64,000 bases of DNA from Ciona intestinalis (GCF_000224145.3 NW_004190417.1:152782-216781), one strand, 5' to 3'. Shown: positions 35,179-48,206, counted from the first letter of the stretch. A program made the numbers and translations. Notes: generated by a model from the letters alone, not told the origin.

Positions 35179-38100
35179 CTTACACCTTTCTAACAAAAGA
35201 GTATTTAATAGTCTTGGCAGTAAATAAGGTTCTAATAAGCCGTTGTTGTGTAACGCTTTTTACCCAAATTCGCAAAGCTATATCGACGTACAATGAGATT
35301 CCTAAATTGAAGCAAACTTCATTTTCAGTCCTTCAAATACGCGTGTAAATCGAATAATAAACGTTATATGGTTAATTACAAATGTATCTGCTTGAATTTT
35401 AGGTAAACATTGGTAGGAATAATAATAATGGTACGTTAATTTAATTGATGTTGAATTACTATCAAAATGACTAAATATAAAAATAGAAACAGAATACCAA
35501 TGCCGCAGCGGCTACTCTTAAATGCTAATTTTATCAGTAAAAATAATTACACATACCTATTAACGAGCTGTGCAGATCCTTCGTGTGTTGCTGCTACAAT
35601 TTTTGTTTTAACTTTAATTTTACCTAAAGTCTAAACAACCTAGTAAACCACAATACTGTACTAGCAAAGATTAAACGCAACACCCCAACTTCATATTTAG
35701 CCAATGTTTGCATCGATGTAATAGTAATTTTTTAGTTTTTTCTTTACCTACTAGTATAAAGCAATACAATATAACACTGGTCCAAAATGCAAACACTATT
35801 TCTTTCAAAGCGAAACATACTAAATATGGTTTGTTGCCTTTTACAATCTGTGGCAGAGAAGTTTCTAACCCGTCCAGCACCTCGTTTTATACAAACGCAA
35901 GCTCCCCTATTTCTTTCACACTTTTTCGTTTCTATTCTCTCCTTGTTTCTCCACGCACACGAGAGTTTTTTGTTTCTTTTATTCATCTTGTAAAAACAGC
36001 AATGTCCGCGCTCGGACAAGAGCACTTGTCCGGTCTTCACTCTAGGGTGAAAAGTTCATCGTTTGTTTGCTTATTATCTTCGAGCTTTCGGCGCGTTTCT
36101 CATTTTGTTGTTGTTTCCAGTGTCCGGTCACAGAAACAATGCCCATTATCTCCAATTTTAATATAAGAAACATAGCAAATCTCCTGCAAATTTTAGTCGC
36201 TTTAACCACATTACGTTTTGGTAAATTCGTAACCAAAAAAAAAATGTTTACAAATTTATATTGACAACAATTTTACTACACGAAGATTTATTATACTTCA
36301 CATATAGATTGCTCACGCATCCCATAGAAGCACCGAATAGTGTTTATAAACACGCTGTTGGCAGTGCATTTAATTGCATTTGAATATGGTTGAACACTAG
36401 GTAACACAATCTGGTCTTTGTAAGCTCTAAATCCAATGGAAAATACCTAAAGTTGTATTTTAAATGTTGGCATGATGATCGTTCGTCGACATGTCGGTCT
36501 ATTGTAATGGAATAAACCGAAACAGGTCGCGATAACGAAAACGCCAGTGAGAACATCTCACTGCTTCTGCCGATCACTAACACAGTGCCATTCTACCTCA
36601 AAATTTGCCATCTTTTACACACCTACTCGAGAATAAGGATATTTAAGACCGGCTAAACTAATGCAACAAGGATTTGGGGCGAAGTTTTAATAAAATTAGA
36701 CTTTTCTGCTTTGAATAATATTCTAGTACGTATAGTCTGTGCATATTTCTTTTATCAATTACATAATATTAAAAACTATATGCAATATTACCGAGTGAAT
36801 ATATATTTGAAAGTTGATTCGTGAGTGGGAAGTTTAGGCATAAAGCCGTTGAAAATACACATTTCTACACTTTTCCTCGTTTATGTGATGACAAAAAGAA
36901 AATGCTGTGCGATGAAGAACAAACAGGTTCCTATATCTGAATTTCTTATGTTCGAGCATGGCCTACTGAAACATATGTTCGAGTAGGCCATGGCTCGAGC
37001 TATATAAATACTCTATTAACTCATAAATACTATCGTAACAGGTTAAAAGCGTGATTGCGGTTAATACTTTAGTATTTGGTATGTATCATAAATCAATCAT
37101 AAAATTTGGATGCATATTGGTTAACTGTATTTGATAGGATTTTATTGATTTTTAGAAACGATTTTTATGCACTGCAGCTTTACCAGCAGGTGGCTATTAA
37201 GTATACGGGCGTCATTTAAAATCGAGAAAATAAAATACACCAAAGTTAACACAGACCGATATAGCGGACTTTTACTTTGAAAATTATTTGCGTTAAAGCA
37301 ACGTTTGTAGATAATAAATATTTGACAAATATTAGGCTAAAAGTATTTATGCGTCTGTGAAATAAAAATCTTTAGCCGCTTCCAAGACATCGCCAAAAGA
37401 AAATATGCAGCACGGCATTTTCCATTGTAAGAGATTGGCTGTGCACAATCAAGATGCACCAGTTACGTTACCGCTAAAATATGTAAGTGACAGTAACTCG
37501 AAATCGGTACCGTTTTAAACAGCAATAAATGTAACGGTGGATTTAGCTTAAAGTACTATCTAATATATTTGTAGAGTTTAATTTATTTCTTCTACAAGTT
37601 TAAGCGCGTCATGGCCTACTCAATAATGTATATTAAGTAAACTCGCACATGAGTAACATAATAGCCTATATAACAGGTTAGGTTCGCCAAAATATCCTAA
37701 AATCGCAGTTAAGCCATTTTTTCCCTCTTTTTAAATAAATATCACCATGTTCCTTTTATCGAAAGTGTTCCTTTTATCGAAACACCGCAATAACAGTTTT
37801 TAACATGTTATTGCGGTGTTATTGAGAGCTGAAAAAAATACGACACGAGATGTAACATTTTTGCAGTAGAAGCTACCAATCTAAGTTGAGTGTGAGTTCG
37901 CCATACAACTTTTTAATTTCACGCCATTTTTTTAAAAGCTTTTTGGTATTTTGAAACTTTAGTGGTACTTTTAAAGAATATTTAGCAACTCCGCCTAATA
38001 AATTTTGAACTTTTGTTGGTATGCCTCTTGAGTATGCCCATAAAACCTAAGTAGGAGATCCTTAAACAAGATTGTAATTTTGAATGCTCGCTGAGTCCTA

Positions 38101-38682
38101 TTATAACCGAAATTACGTTCCTCATATTGAATCATCAATCTAGTATCTTATAAAATAGAAGTTTAATAAATTATTTTAAAATGTTTCGTACAGTTTGACT
38201 TTGTTCCATTAAACTAGTTATGTGAGAAAAACTTGATAGGTAGGACACCTTTAAGCACATGTTGAAAAATATTTCCAAAATCAAAATAGATAACGGTTTT
38301 TGGGTTACGACGTACGACGAATTAGTACTATCATTCCTTTAATACTTGACACCAATTTAATAAAACACACGAGTATTTATTTAGCGATCCGTATATTGTA
38401 TCCTACAAACGTATATGAATTTGTATTAACAGAAAAATGACTATAACTATTGATAAAGTTTTATTTTTGCTACAAATTGGGTATTACTACTCTGTTTTTG
38501 GCACAAGCCGCACTTATTATAAATTGTCACCAATAAAGTGCAAATGACCAAATTTCGAATATATTTTCAAAATATTATCTTTTTATTATATCAGTATCTT
38601 ATAGTTGAAAACCCCCTGAAGTATAAACTACTAAATTAAAAGCAAATCTTTCAAAGTTTGGCAATGAAAACATACAAAACTA

Positions 38683-39298
38683 CAATGTGGGGGAAGATGG
38701 GACTCTAAATTGAAATATATTTACATTAGCACTATTCTACAACTTGTCGTTAACCTACCGATTTTAACAGGCTGTGCTAGTTTCTTTGCCATGTAAACTT
38801 TATATACATACCGTTAAACTGATATTTTTTTGTTTTTTTCTCAAATTAAAGTCATATTGACCCCTGCCTGTTTTTTTATGCTTATATCTCAGTGTTTTTT
38901 CACAAAACTAAAACTAGTTTTATGAGACAAACTCAAACTGTACGATATATTCAAGGTTGTTTTATGAAGCTATGAAACTAGTTTAATCGTTCGCACACGT
39001 AAACTAAAAAAATCATTGGCTTTACTATGATTTAGCAAGCATTAAAAAATGGCACCTTACTATTTCGCATTTTTTGACCTGTTCAAAGTAGCCTATACTG
39101 TTTCTATTTTACATATTTTTTTTAATATTTAAAAACAGTAATCAGCTTTGACGGGCGTTTTATAAGGTCGTGATAATACTGTCGAAAAATTCTGTAACCT
39201 TATTTTCCTGGTTATCATTAAATGGTGGTGGTCCGTAAAAAGAAAATTAAAAGAGTATCGTCTGACAAAGTTTCCATCTCCCCCCACCCTGCTATACT
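38683..39298. mobile_element. MITE of the GATGGGACAC family, long form
   Basis: Left ACAATGTGGGGGAAGATGGG. Right TCCATCTCCCCCCACCCTGC then TATA. Blocks shared with 877-1599 occur in inverted order (AAACTAAAACTAGTTTTATG, ACCTGTTCAAA). A further related stretch with AGGACACCTTTAAGC at 38240 suggests nesting from about 38225. Confidence 0.65.
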
Positions 39299-39315
39299 CT
39301 GGGACAAGTCTTATG

Positions 39316-39374
39316 GGTAGCGTGGCCGAGTGGTATAAGGCGCTGGTTTTTGGGTTCGAATCCCACCGCTGCCA
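39316..39374 (+). pseudogene. Truncated tRNA-Leu copy
   Basis: It starts with GGTAGCGTGGCCGAGTGG and ends with GGGTTCGAATCCCACCGCTG then CCA, so acceptor stem, D arm and T arm are intact. The anticodon arm and long variable arm are deleted, leaving 59 nt. It is a tandem twin of the tRNA at 39454. Confidence 0.8.
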
Positions 39375-39453
39375 AGTATTGTTTTTTTTCATTTTCATAA
39401 AAATAAAACATGATTTGGTAATAAATAATATATACTCTGGGGCCAGTCTTGTG

Positions 39454-39535
39454 GGTAGCGTGGCCGAGTGGTCTAAGGCGCTGTTTTAAGGCACCAGTCA
39501 TTTCGATGGCGTGGGTTCAAATCTCACCGCTGCCA
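39454..39535 (+). tRNA. tRNA-Leu (anticodon AAG)
   Basis: 82 nt with a GGTAGCG/CGCTGCC acceptor stem (one wobble pair), A box GTGGCCGAGTGG, and anticodon stem CTGTT/ACCAG with one mismatch enclosing TTAAGGC (anticodon AAG). It has a long variable arm (GTCATTTCGATGGC region) typical of class II tRNA, and T arm GGGTTCAAATCTC. A TTTTTTT terminator follows at 39540. The mismatch leaves some doubt about full function. It lies in the Hox1-Hhex interval. Confidence 0.82.
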
Positions 39536-40026
39536 AGACTTTTTTTTATTCTCATAGGTTCTTTATTTTCATTAAAACAAAGCACGATTTGGCAATAAAT
39601 AATATATATTGAAATATATAATAGGTAATACATAATGATTTGGTAATAAATAATAACTACATGCTTGTACTTGCCAGATTTGTTATATACAAATATCGGA
39701 TTCAAACCTTGAAGCCAAGAATAGAAATGTTCATCTGTGCAATGAACCGCAGCAGGGCCAATGAAAAAGCTGTTGCATTAAAACATAATAAGTTATTACA
39801 ATACAATATAAACTAAAGCGGAACTGCGTTAACTTTAAGTAACGTCTGTTCGCTACAATCGTTTTCGTTACATTTGTTAATGTAGTGTTTCTGTCATCAC
39901 CGTGCTGCTTTATATATGTTGCAATAAAAGAAAATAAAAAACGTTAAGCGACACATTTATGAACAACAGGACATTATACTAAACGGCAGATGGCAGTATA
40001 GTACTACATTGCTCAGCGCAAGGTTG

Positions 40027-40272
40027 AAGGTGGCTGTACACAGAATCCGTTTCGGTCCGTTTCCGTCCGTATGCGTATACGCACGTAAAAATTCGGTCCG
40101 ACGGCTTCCGACGGTGTCTTTACACAGAAGGCGTAAAGTCCGAAACTTGCGAAACGTTCGTTTAACGCAATGCTATTCCAATTCGTCCCGTTTGCGTACA
40201 TAATCTGTCGGTCCGTTTTTGGATGCAATTTACGCACGTTAACGCAGTACGCATTCTGTGTACAGCCACCTT
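40027..40272. mobile_element. MITE with AAGGTGGCTGTACACAGAAT ends
   Basis: Left AAGGTGGCTGTACACAGAAT and right ATTCTGTGTACAGCCACCTT are perfect inverted ends of a 246-bp element. The GC-richer interior has internal inverted motifs (CGTTTCGGTCCG, GTCGGTCCGTTTTTGG). No ORF. Confidence 0.85.
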
Positions 40273-40489
40273 GAATCGTGATGCGTTCCATATTTTCCCT
40301 AACAAGATAACGTTTGGCGACAGTCTTTTTATAGACAACAGAACTTTTTCGACCATACAGTTTGTTTTGCTACAAGAAAGTCTTATTGTATAAAAAAAAA
40401 CAGTCATGGACAACATAAAATAAAATGAAAAGATATAAAAACCATAAGCATAAACTAGTACACCTGACTATACATGTTGGAAATAGTAA

Positions 40490-40885
40490 ATTGAAGTAAT
40501 ATTGACCCCTGCCTATTTTCTCATGTTTATATCTCGTTTTTTTTTACAAAACTAAAACTAGTTTCATGAGACAAAATCAAACTGCATGAAATATCCAAAG
40601 TTTTTTTATGAATCAATGAAACCAGTTTAATCGTTCCCACACGAATTTAGCAAGCGCATTTTTCAACTGTTCAAAAAATACTGTTTACTCTATAATATAT
40701 TTTGTTATTTTTAAAAAAACAGTTTTTGGTTTTGAGGCGCGTTTTATACAGTCGTGATAATACTGTTGAATACTTCTGTTATTCTTTTAAAAATTGTTAC
40801 TCTGATTGTCATTAAATGTGGGTTCGTAAAAAGAAAATGAAAAAATAGTCGCGGCTCCCTACATTTACCTCCATGCTACTATATA
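40490..40885. mobile_element. Fragment of the long GATGGGACAC-family MITE
   Basis: CCCCTGCCTATTTTCTCATG, AAACTAAAACTAGTTTCATG and the right end TACCTCCATGCTACTATATA parallel the copy at 38683-39298. The left terminus is not recognisable. Confidence 0.55.
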
Positions 40886-41006
40886 TTTGTGTTATCAAAT
40901 AAAGACAGTACAAATTCGTGATATCACCTAAATATCGTCATCTATTTTGTTTTTGACATATAGGAAAGTATGCTTGAGTGTCCCTATTTACATCGTATTG
41001 TGCATA

Positions 41007-41180
41007 AGGTGTAACAGTAACTCTATTTATCCAAAACGTAATTTCTTTTTCTGTTTTATCAATATATGTGTTTTGCTGTTGTTTTACCGTTACCACCCGT
41101 CTTTTCACTTTTGTAAACTCTCCTGTTCTTTGTTATTTTTATCGTGATCAAAGAAACCGAATAAATTTTATTTCACTGCC
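41007..41180 (+). mobile_element. LINE 3' tail
   Basis: GTGTAACAGTAACTC, TTATCCAAAACGTAATTTC, TTTTACCGTTACCACCCGTC and the end GAATAAATTTTATTTC match the tails at 14820-15180. Confidence 0.6.
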
Positions 41181-43043
41181 GTTTTTGGATCAAGTGTCGT
41201 TGGGTGGCGCAATCGACTTCTGTTAATAATATTTGCAGTTTAATAAATGTAAATCAATTGTAAGTCAAAAAGTTTGACTAATGACCACGTGTAACGACGC
41301 AGTATTGCATATTGAAGCTAATTGAATCATAAATATATAGTTTATTTGATACTATTCATTGGAAATCATACTAAAACGCTAAAATAAATAAAAAGCGCAT
41401 CGAAAAAAGAAACAAATAATGTGAAGCACGCGTTGGTGAAGTAGCCAATTAACGCGTCAGCGTTTATACTTTTCGTTCGAAAACGTAGAGCGAGGCAATT
41501 ATTGCGAACCACAATCGTTTAGATGATAGCTAATTAGGTCACAAGTTGCCACTTCAGTTACAAGTTGTACAATGGTACGTTTTTGAAAACAAAGTCCAGA
41601 TTTGATCATTGCCGCGGAATGCGGTGTTATGTAAGCTGATATATACTTTGAAACAAGTGTATTAATAATATATTTTTTACGATGCACATTTAAAGGTTAG
41701 AAAAATAAATCAACGATCTAAAACCTCATATTTTAAATAAAAAGCGTTTGTATCTTAAAAATGCGGTGTATTAAAGCTATTGCTCTACGATTAGTACTGT
41801 TTTTATAACGCACTTACATAAGACCCCAAAATGATTGTACGAATACAGGTTCTTTGTTGAAGTGCCATCAAAAAAGCGCCGATGATGGTACCTAGTATTG
41901 CTTGTAACAACATCGATACTTTTTCAGATCAAACAAAGTTGAAACCTCTAAAATCGACAACGAACCCCGGCTATAAACGTCTGAACAGTAGCGACTTGAC
42001 ATGTTTAAAATACGAGTCAAATGTCCCGCGCTCTCATCACTTTTTTATAAGCACTGTTCGGAAATGCTTATATGGATACTTTATATACACGTATTCAAGA
42101 CATCAAGAGTATCGGTTTGAACTATCTGAACAAACAAAGAAGCAAACTGTTGTATCAAACCAAAGATCAATAGGTTTTGTTACTTTGTACTTTGTAAAAT
42201 AAACACCACATGCAAAACAAGGAACAGGTCAAGGAATATTGACCGTTATAAAAAAATACTGTGAGTTAAATTGTTTTTTAAATAGAATAAAATTTAAAAT
42301 ATTACCCCTCGGTGGAAAATAGACCTGCGGTATTTATGCTAAAATTGATATACATAAATTGTTATTAAAGTGTTGTTTATATTATAACTTAGAGTCATCC
42401 ACATGAAAATAGACCAATACAAATCCTATTGCATTCACAGGATGTAATACGTGCCGTCTGTATAAGGCAGAAACTGGCCCTCTATAGCACCAATTCAGCC
42501 ATTGTGCAAACATGTAACCAACGTCGATCCCAAACCGACTGTTACGTCAGCGTCCGCTGTAATCCAACCAACAGCCTGCGCGTCTCTTTTTCTCGCCAAC
42601 AGTTCCAGTTTAGAGACCAGTGTGATCCACGCGACAGATTCAGCAGCATATGCCCAGGCTTCCTGGCACAAAATGTAATTTTCTTACTCCGAGTTTTAAA
42701 GCTGAGGTTTTTTAATATATAGATTATACATCATTTTGTTTATTTTTTAGTGACAGTGAAACGATTGAAATGGTACATTTGATTAGTTACTCGAGGAATT
42801 GGAAGCATATTTTATAATCGTATTAAACCCTTGATACGAGATTTAAATTTAAATTGCAAAGATTAAATAGTAAAGCCATAAAAGAAAGTTACAGAAGAAA
42901 CACCTTACTATTTTAATGACTTAAAGAAAAATGCCGAAGTGAGCCGTTTAAGCATCATATGTTCATTGGGTATGCTTTAAATTTCAGGGAAGCAACGTTT
43001 TGATTGTCTAAATGTTCCGTTTTAATTGAAATTCAGGTATAAT

Positions 43044-46000
43044 ATGATGCAATTTGAAAATCCTGCACCTGCAACATACTCGTCCGCCACTAACGGAATG
43101 TCTTCCACTAGTGCATTCTCAACTCATCAACCAACGCCTTTTTATATAGACAATATTCTTGGACCCACACCACCTTCTACAAACGAAGAATCCGGTTCTA
43201 TGACACCACAAAATAATGTATGCGAACCAGATCACGCGATGTCAACTATTAACTCTGCATCACCAAACAATGGAATCAATTCTTTGATGAACAATCAAGG
43301 CGATCTAATGGCATCACATGTTCCATGTATTCCAGAACACGTGTCTATAAACGATGGACATACATTAATACATAACATGCAACCGACAACTTCCACCTAC
43401 GTTTCCAGTCCTATCAGAAAAGAACAGCCGTTGGGTAACAACTACATTCCTTCCTTGTCTCCATCAATAGACCAGCATTGCGATTCGCCAGGACGGTTAT
43501 CAGCCATTAATCGACCTCTTATACCTACACCCATTCAAGCAGTTCAACCTCATCACCCAGCTGGTATTTACCCAAACACCTATCCTAGAACTTCTAGGAT
43601 TTATGAAGGACATACTGGTATCCATCAATCGCCATACACATCAACGTCAATTCAATACAGCAATGGTAGCTATGGTGGACCACCAGGGCCCGTACATTCT
43701 GCCGCGCCAGGGCCACTTTATTCATACCAACGACATGATTATCCGAACTGGTTTTTCGATCGCCAGCCATTTAATAAAGGTGAAATACTATTATTCAGGT
43801 TAACGTTTTAATTACATATCGGCAGTTTCCTAAAACATAGATATTGTGTGATTATAATACATTTGTTTAAATCATGGATATTGTTATACAAGGATTATAC
43901 AAAATGGCGGTGTTTTGGCGACACGACATTTACCTTAGTGCTAAAACCATTATAAACTTGAGTAACAGTATTAATGTAAATCGCGTTAGTGTTAAGGGGA
44001 ATATATTATTAGAACTTTATTTATTAAAGTTCGCAATACTAATACGATTCTAGAATGACTTTTCTTGTTTTGAAATTATACTATGTTAGAGTTGCTATAG
44101 CATTCATACTCTAATTCGCAATAAATAAGCTGAGTACTTTACACTACCACCGCAGCGGTTTCGAAATCGCTAGATTAAATTACATAGGAAATGACCCAGC
44201 ATGGGAATGGTGCATGGAAACTTGTCGCTAATTTATGAGGAAGCGTTCCTCACTCGATCGTATGCGGCTGAGAAGCCAACAAATACTGATGCGTTACCAC
44301 AAGAATGAAAAACGGCGGACAAGCATCAGAATTTCACTGAACACAGGAGCTGCTATAAAATGTTTAAGATAAACAACTGTATTGATACAATTACCAAGTA
44401 ACTATTACACGGTGCAAGAAAATCAAAACACGTTTATAAAACTTCAAATATATTGGTAATTCCATCACGTGCCTATGATTTATAAAAAAAATAATTTGAT
44501 TTTAAAAACAACAGTGAAACAAACGTTATACGTTTCAAATAAGAGGTTCGTTTTAAAATCCCTGAACGCTTGGGTCCTATATATTTCCGATTGCAATAAA
44601 ACCTTTATATAAAGCATATATAGTAGGATGGGGAAGATAGTACACCATTTCATTCTATTTTCTCGTCCCACTTGGTAGCAAACAAAGAACATTGAAAGAA
44701 CTATAAAAGCTTATCCCCCCGACTCCCACAGACCGGTGATAAGCGTTTAAAACACGATCAGAGTATTTGGATATTATCTGCTTAATGTGTCCCGTCTCCC
44801 CACCCTACTATAGTTTACACAACGGGTATGTCGAACTAATTTATGGGTGGTTGCTAATTTGTGAAAGTTTTGCTGCACATTTAATAGCTTTTAATTGCAC
44901 AATTTGGTAAAACCTGTTACACATTGACACGTACAGTATATGGCCGTATTACTTACACGAGATTCCATTGTTCATTATCCGCCCATTTAAGGCAGCAATA
45001 ACACACATCTCTTCGCAAATATTGAACCATCATTGAAGCGCAATTAAGCCGCAATACTAACTTGTTCAAAACAATCAACGAATGTTTGTATACTGACCCT
45101 TAGTTTGTTTAAAAAGTAAAACTTTTTGCCACATTTTAATATCTTGTGTAACATATTAAATTAGTTTGATCACACATAACGAAACTTGTTTAAATTATTG
45201 ACTTGGCCAACATTTCGTAAAACAAGTTTGAAACTAGTGGATTGTCAAAGTTTTATTTCTAATATTTGGTTGGAAGTTGTATAAATAAAACAGCAACATT
45301 CCAATTGTATGTTAAACGTATGGTTCAAATTTATAAACGAGTAAATATAGTTTAATTCTTCGAACCGATATCTATCGAATGTTGTGAAATCGAAATACTT
45401 TGGTTATATTCACTGGATATGGCTTAAATAGTAAACATATTCGCCAACCATTGAGAATGTTCAACAGATTAACCCAGACGCGACAAACAAACGGTGGCGC
45501 CCATTCATTCCTAAGTCAACTTCATATTCGCCAGATACAATGTTTCTTATCGTAATAATCGTGTAATGCTATTTGTCACCACTCTTAAGTATACTCACTG
45601 CTTCCAACATAAAAAGGGTTAGTTATATAAGTTAGTTTGTGTGTTTATTCCACCTACCTTGTTATGTGTTTATTTCACTACCAAGACTTTAAACTTTCTA
45701 AAGAAGTTTACTATTATTTCCAGTTAGTCGTCCTATGATATGGGGATCATTTGTACATCGCACCATGCACAAACGAAAAGGTGGACAAGTTAGATTTTCA
45801 AACGACCAAACAGCTGAACTGGAGAAGAAGTTTGATGGACAAAAGTATTTATCTCCCCCCGAACGAAAAAAGCTGGCGAAGACACTTCAGCTATCAGAGC
45901 GTCAGGTATATGGAATGATACAGTTGTTTCGAGAACAGCAATGTAACAAATCGTGTATAGTTTGAATGGTTTAGAACTTTAGATGTTTAATACGATATAT

Positions 46001-48206
46001 TTTTAAATATATTTTATTACACACCGGATCCAAATTATAAAAAGGTTGTACAATTCACATCCAAATTTCCCATAATTGCGTGACATAAGTTGGCAGGCTG
46101 CAAACAGCAATACTTTCCCGCGCAAAATAATCCGAGGTAACAGCAATATGCCACCCCGGGCCAAGCGAACAGTGTTGAAACAGGAACAGGATGTCACGTG
46201 ACCTCGTGCCTCCACGCTGCTTAATCCAGTGTACTAAAGTTTTATAACCGGAGTATTGGAAATTGCGAGTAACACACTTTATGATAAATAAACACGAGTC
46301 GGTCGTTCAAATCGTAAGAGTAATTTTATACACACGGCAAAACAAAGCAGTTTTGTTCAAAACCGTTCCATTTTGTAACTGCGACGATGGCACAGGAAAT
46401 TTTAAATTAATTGACAGGATGCCGTTCATTTTAATTAACAAGGCCAACATGTGATGTTTACACTCACCACAAACTAAATTCTAGGGTTTCACTCTTATAG
46501 GAATTATATATATGACCAACTCGATGTAGAATTAATAGCGATTTCTACTATTCAGTGGTTAAATAGCATTCTTTCCCAACGTTTCGTTAAATTCCTGGAA
46601 GGAGATGCAATAGATAAATTCGTGCATGCCTATTCAAAACATATAGAACAATATCGTTAGATTCTTTATTAGTCCATCGAAGGCGTGAGTTCGAGCTTAT
46701 ATCAAAAACATGGTAATGCTGCTTATTAAATGTCATTCGCAAGCATTTATATCCTATGATTAAACTTGTGAATGTAATTGTTGGTCAGAAACAGAATGTT
46801 GTTTTAATAAGCATAATAGACAATACACACAAAAGTCCGTATATTTCAAATCCTTCATGACTATTAATCTACATTATTTAATAATAATGTACTTCTACTT
46901 GATTGCAGGACAATTTTCAACTCTTATTAAGCCATACCCGGTTTATTATTTTTTTTAAGTCTGAGAACCGAAGCTTACCTAGTTTATTACTTTTAATACA
47001 TCTATACTACCGGAAAAAACAACTTTTTTTATGACGCAACATGGACCAGAAGCGAGGTAATGACACAACCGATAAATCAACCTCACATCGCGCGGCCAGG
47101 TCGAGCTGAGCTAAAACTGTTTTTCGTGCAATGTTGCGACGTCCCGATGCTGTGATTTCTTGCTAGCTAAATCGGGAGTCGTACTGCAGACGGGAAACAA
47201 CGTGTCCGGTTTTCAACCATCCAATGAGAGTCGCGTGTTTTGCAGCTCGCCTCGACCCGCAGTGGTATATAGATTGGGCATGCTGTGTTTGAAAAACAGG
47301 AAGCCAACAAAGGCCACATAGTGCATTGGCAAGTTGCTTGGCACGCGATGGGTTCCGGTGAAATGAAACGACCATTTTTACAACCATACATTTATAACGA
47401 TTTACTACTATTTATGCACAGGTTAATGATGTAAATATATTGCTTTAGTATAATTCATTCATAATAATGGAAGTTCAAACATGTTACAAGCGTTATATTC
47501 ATGTGCCTTTAATTTAATACAGGTAAAAACATGGTTTCAAAATCGGCGGGCAAAATGGCGTCGACTAAAACAAGATGGTCACGAGGAAGAGAAGGACGCG
47601 GAAGAAAAAACAGCAAACAAGTCAAAAAGTGATGGTGGTTTTGGAGAAGAAAATGACAATACTTGCGAAAAAGACGAATATGACGAACCCGATAAAGAGA
47701 GTAAAAGTGTCGATAATGAACAAAACAATATTCCAAATGAAACTACTGTAAATGGATTACCAGAGACAGAAAATAAGGATAAAATAAACAATAGTGATTT
47801 GAATGATTACAGGTTAGAATCAAAGAATGGCTTCGAATCTGACCCAACCCTACAAATAAGTAACTTTCACGCACCAGATGCCACAAACTCAACAAGATCT
47901 TTTAATTCAACTACAATCTCCAATACATTTCATCGAGGTTCCACCATAGATCAAGTGTCATCAAATTATTATCCTGTGCAGAGTCACCATTATCATAACC
48001 AAACCTCGACTTACCATTCACATCAAGAATACGCGCCCTCGATCGTGACACCTCAGCTCCCTCAGCCACTCCCTCCTCAACACCAATCACACCCGTATGA
48101 AACTTATGGTTCAGTGCAGCAACAAACCAGCCCGCATATGAGTCTTCCTGCTTCATCTCGTGTATCGTTTGCTATCAGTTTGCCGTACCAACCACCTTCT
48201 CAGTAA
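43044..48206 (+). CDS. Hhex: Homeobox transcription factor Hhex (Hex/PRH)
   Basis: Exons 43044-43779, 45724-45905 and 47523-48206 join in frame to 533 residues, about twice the vertebrate length (about 270). Near the N-terminus FYIDNILG (33-40) is the Hhex version of the eh1 motif that recruits Groucho/TLE. The homeodomain (263-322) is nearly identical to vertebrate HHEX: KGGQVRFSNDQTAELEKKF, YLSPPERKKLAKTLQLSERQ, VKTWFQNRRAKWRRLKQ, with Gln50, split before residue 45 as in Hox1. The C-terminal arm is long: acidic and Lys/Asn/Asp-rich after the homeodomain, then His/Pro/Gln/Ser-rich, the usual activation-type end of Hhex but expanded. It is a nuclear regulator, by homology acting in endoderm and vascular/haematopoietic lineages. 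ATTCAG just before the ATG could be a splice acceptor, from a 5' intron or a trans-spliced leader. ATG at 43047 is an alternative start. Confidence 0.95.
44617..44813. mobile_element. Short MITE of the GATGGGACAC family in Hhex intron 1
   Basis: Left TATAGTAGGATGGGGAAGAT then AGTACACC. Right GTGTCCCGTCTCCCCACCCT then ACTATA. The 197-bp copy shares its interior (TCTATTTTCTCGTCCCA, GTAGCAAACAAAGAACATT) with 56527-56722 and 63747. Confidence 0.85.

Larger units (their letters stand above)
35179..43043. other. Shared 5' intergenic region between Hox1 and Hhex
   Basis: 7.9 kb between the divergent start codons of Hox1 and Hhex. It contains a tRNA-Leu and its truncated copy, MITEs at 38683-39298, 40027-40272 and 40490-40885, and a LINE tail at 41007-41180. 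The 35179-38000 and 41200-43000 parts look unique and are the likely home of promoters and enhancers of both genes. Open frames here (for example 35708-36166 and 42429-42722) have no recognisable protein character. Confidence 0.6.

Noticed and set aside
35708..36166. 152-codon open frame in the Hox1-Hhex interval
   Set aside because: Low-complexity Ser/Phe-rich translation with no motif, and another open frame overlaps it on the opposite strand. Probably chance.
42429..42722. 97-codon open frame upstream of Hhex
   Set aside because: No recognisable domain and no supporting splice pattern. It could be 5' leader of Hhex but not a separate gene that I can support.
30288..43043. Retinoic acid response element (DR5) for Hox1
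   Set aside because: Single AGGTCA-like half sites occur (for example near 30018), but I found no convincing pair of half sites with 5-bp spacing by eye. A matrix scan is needed.
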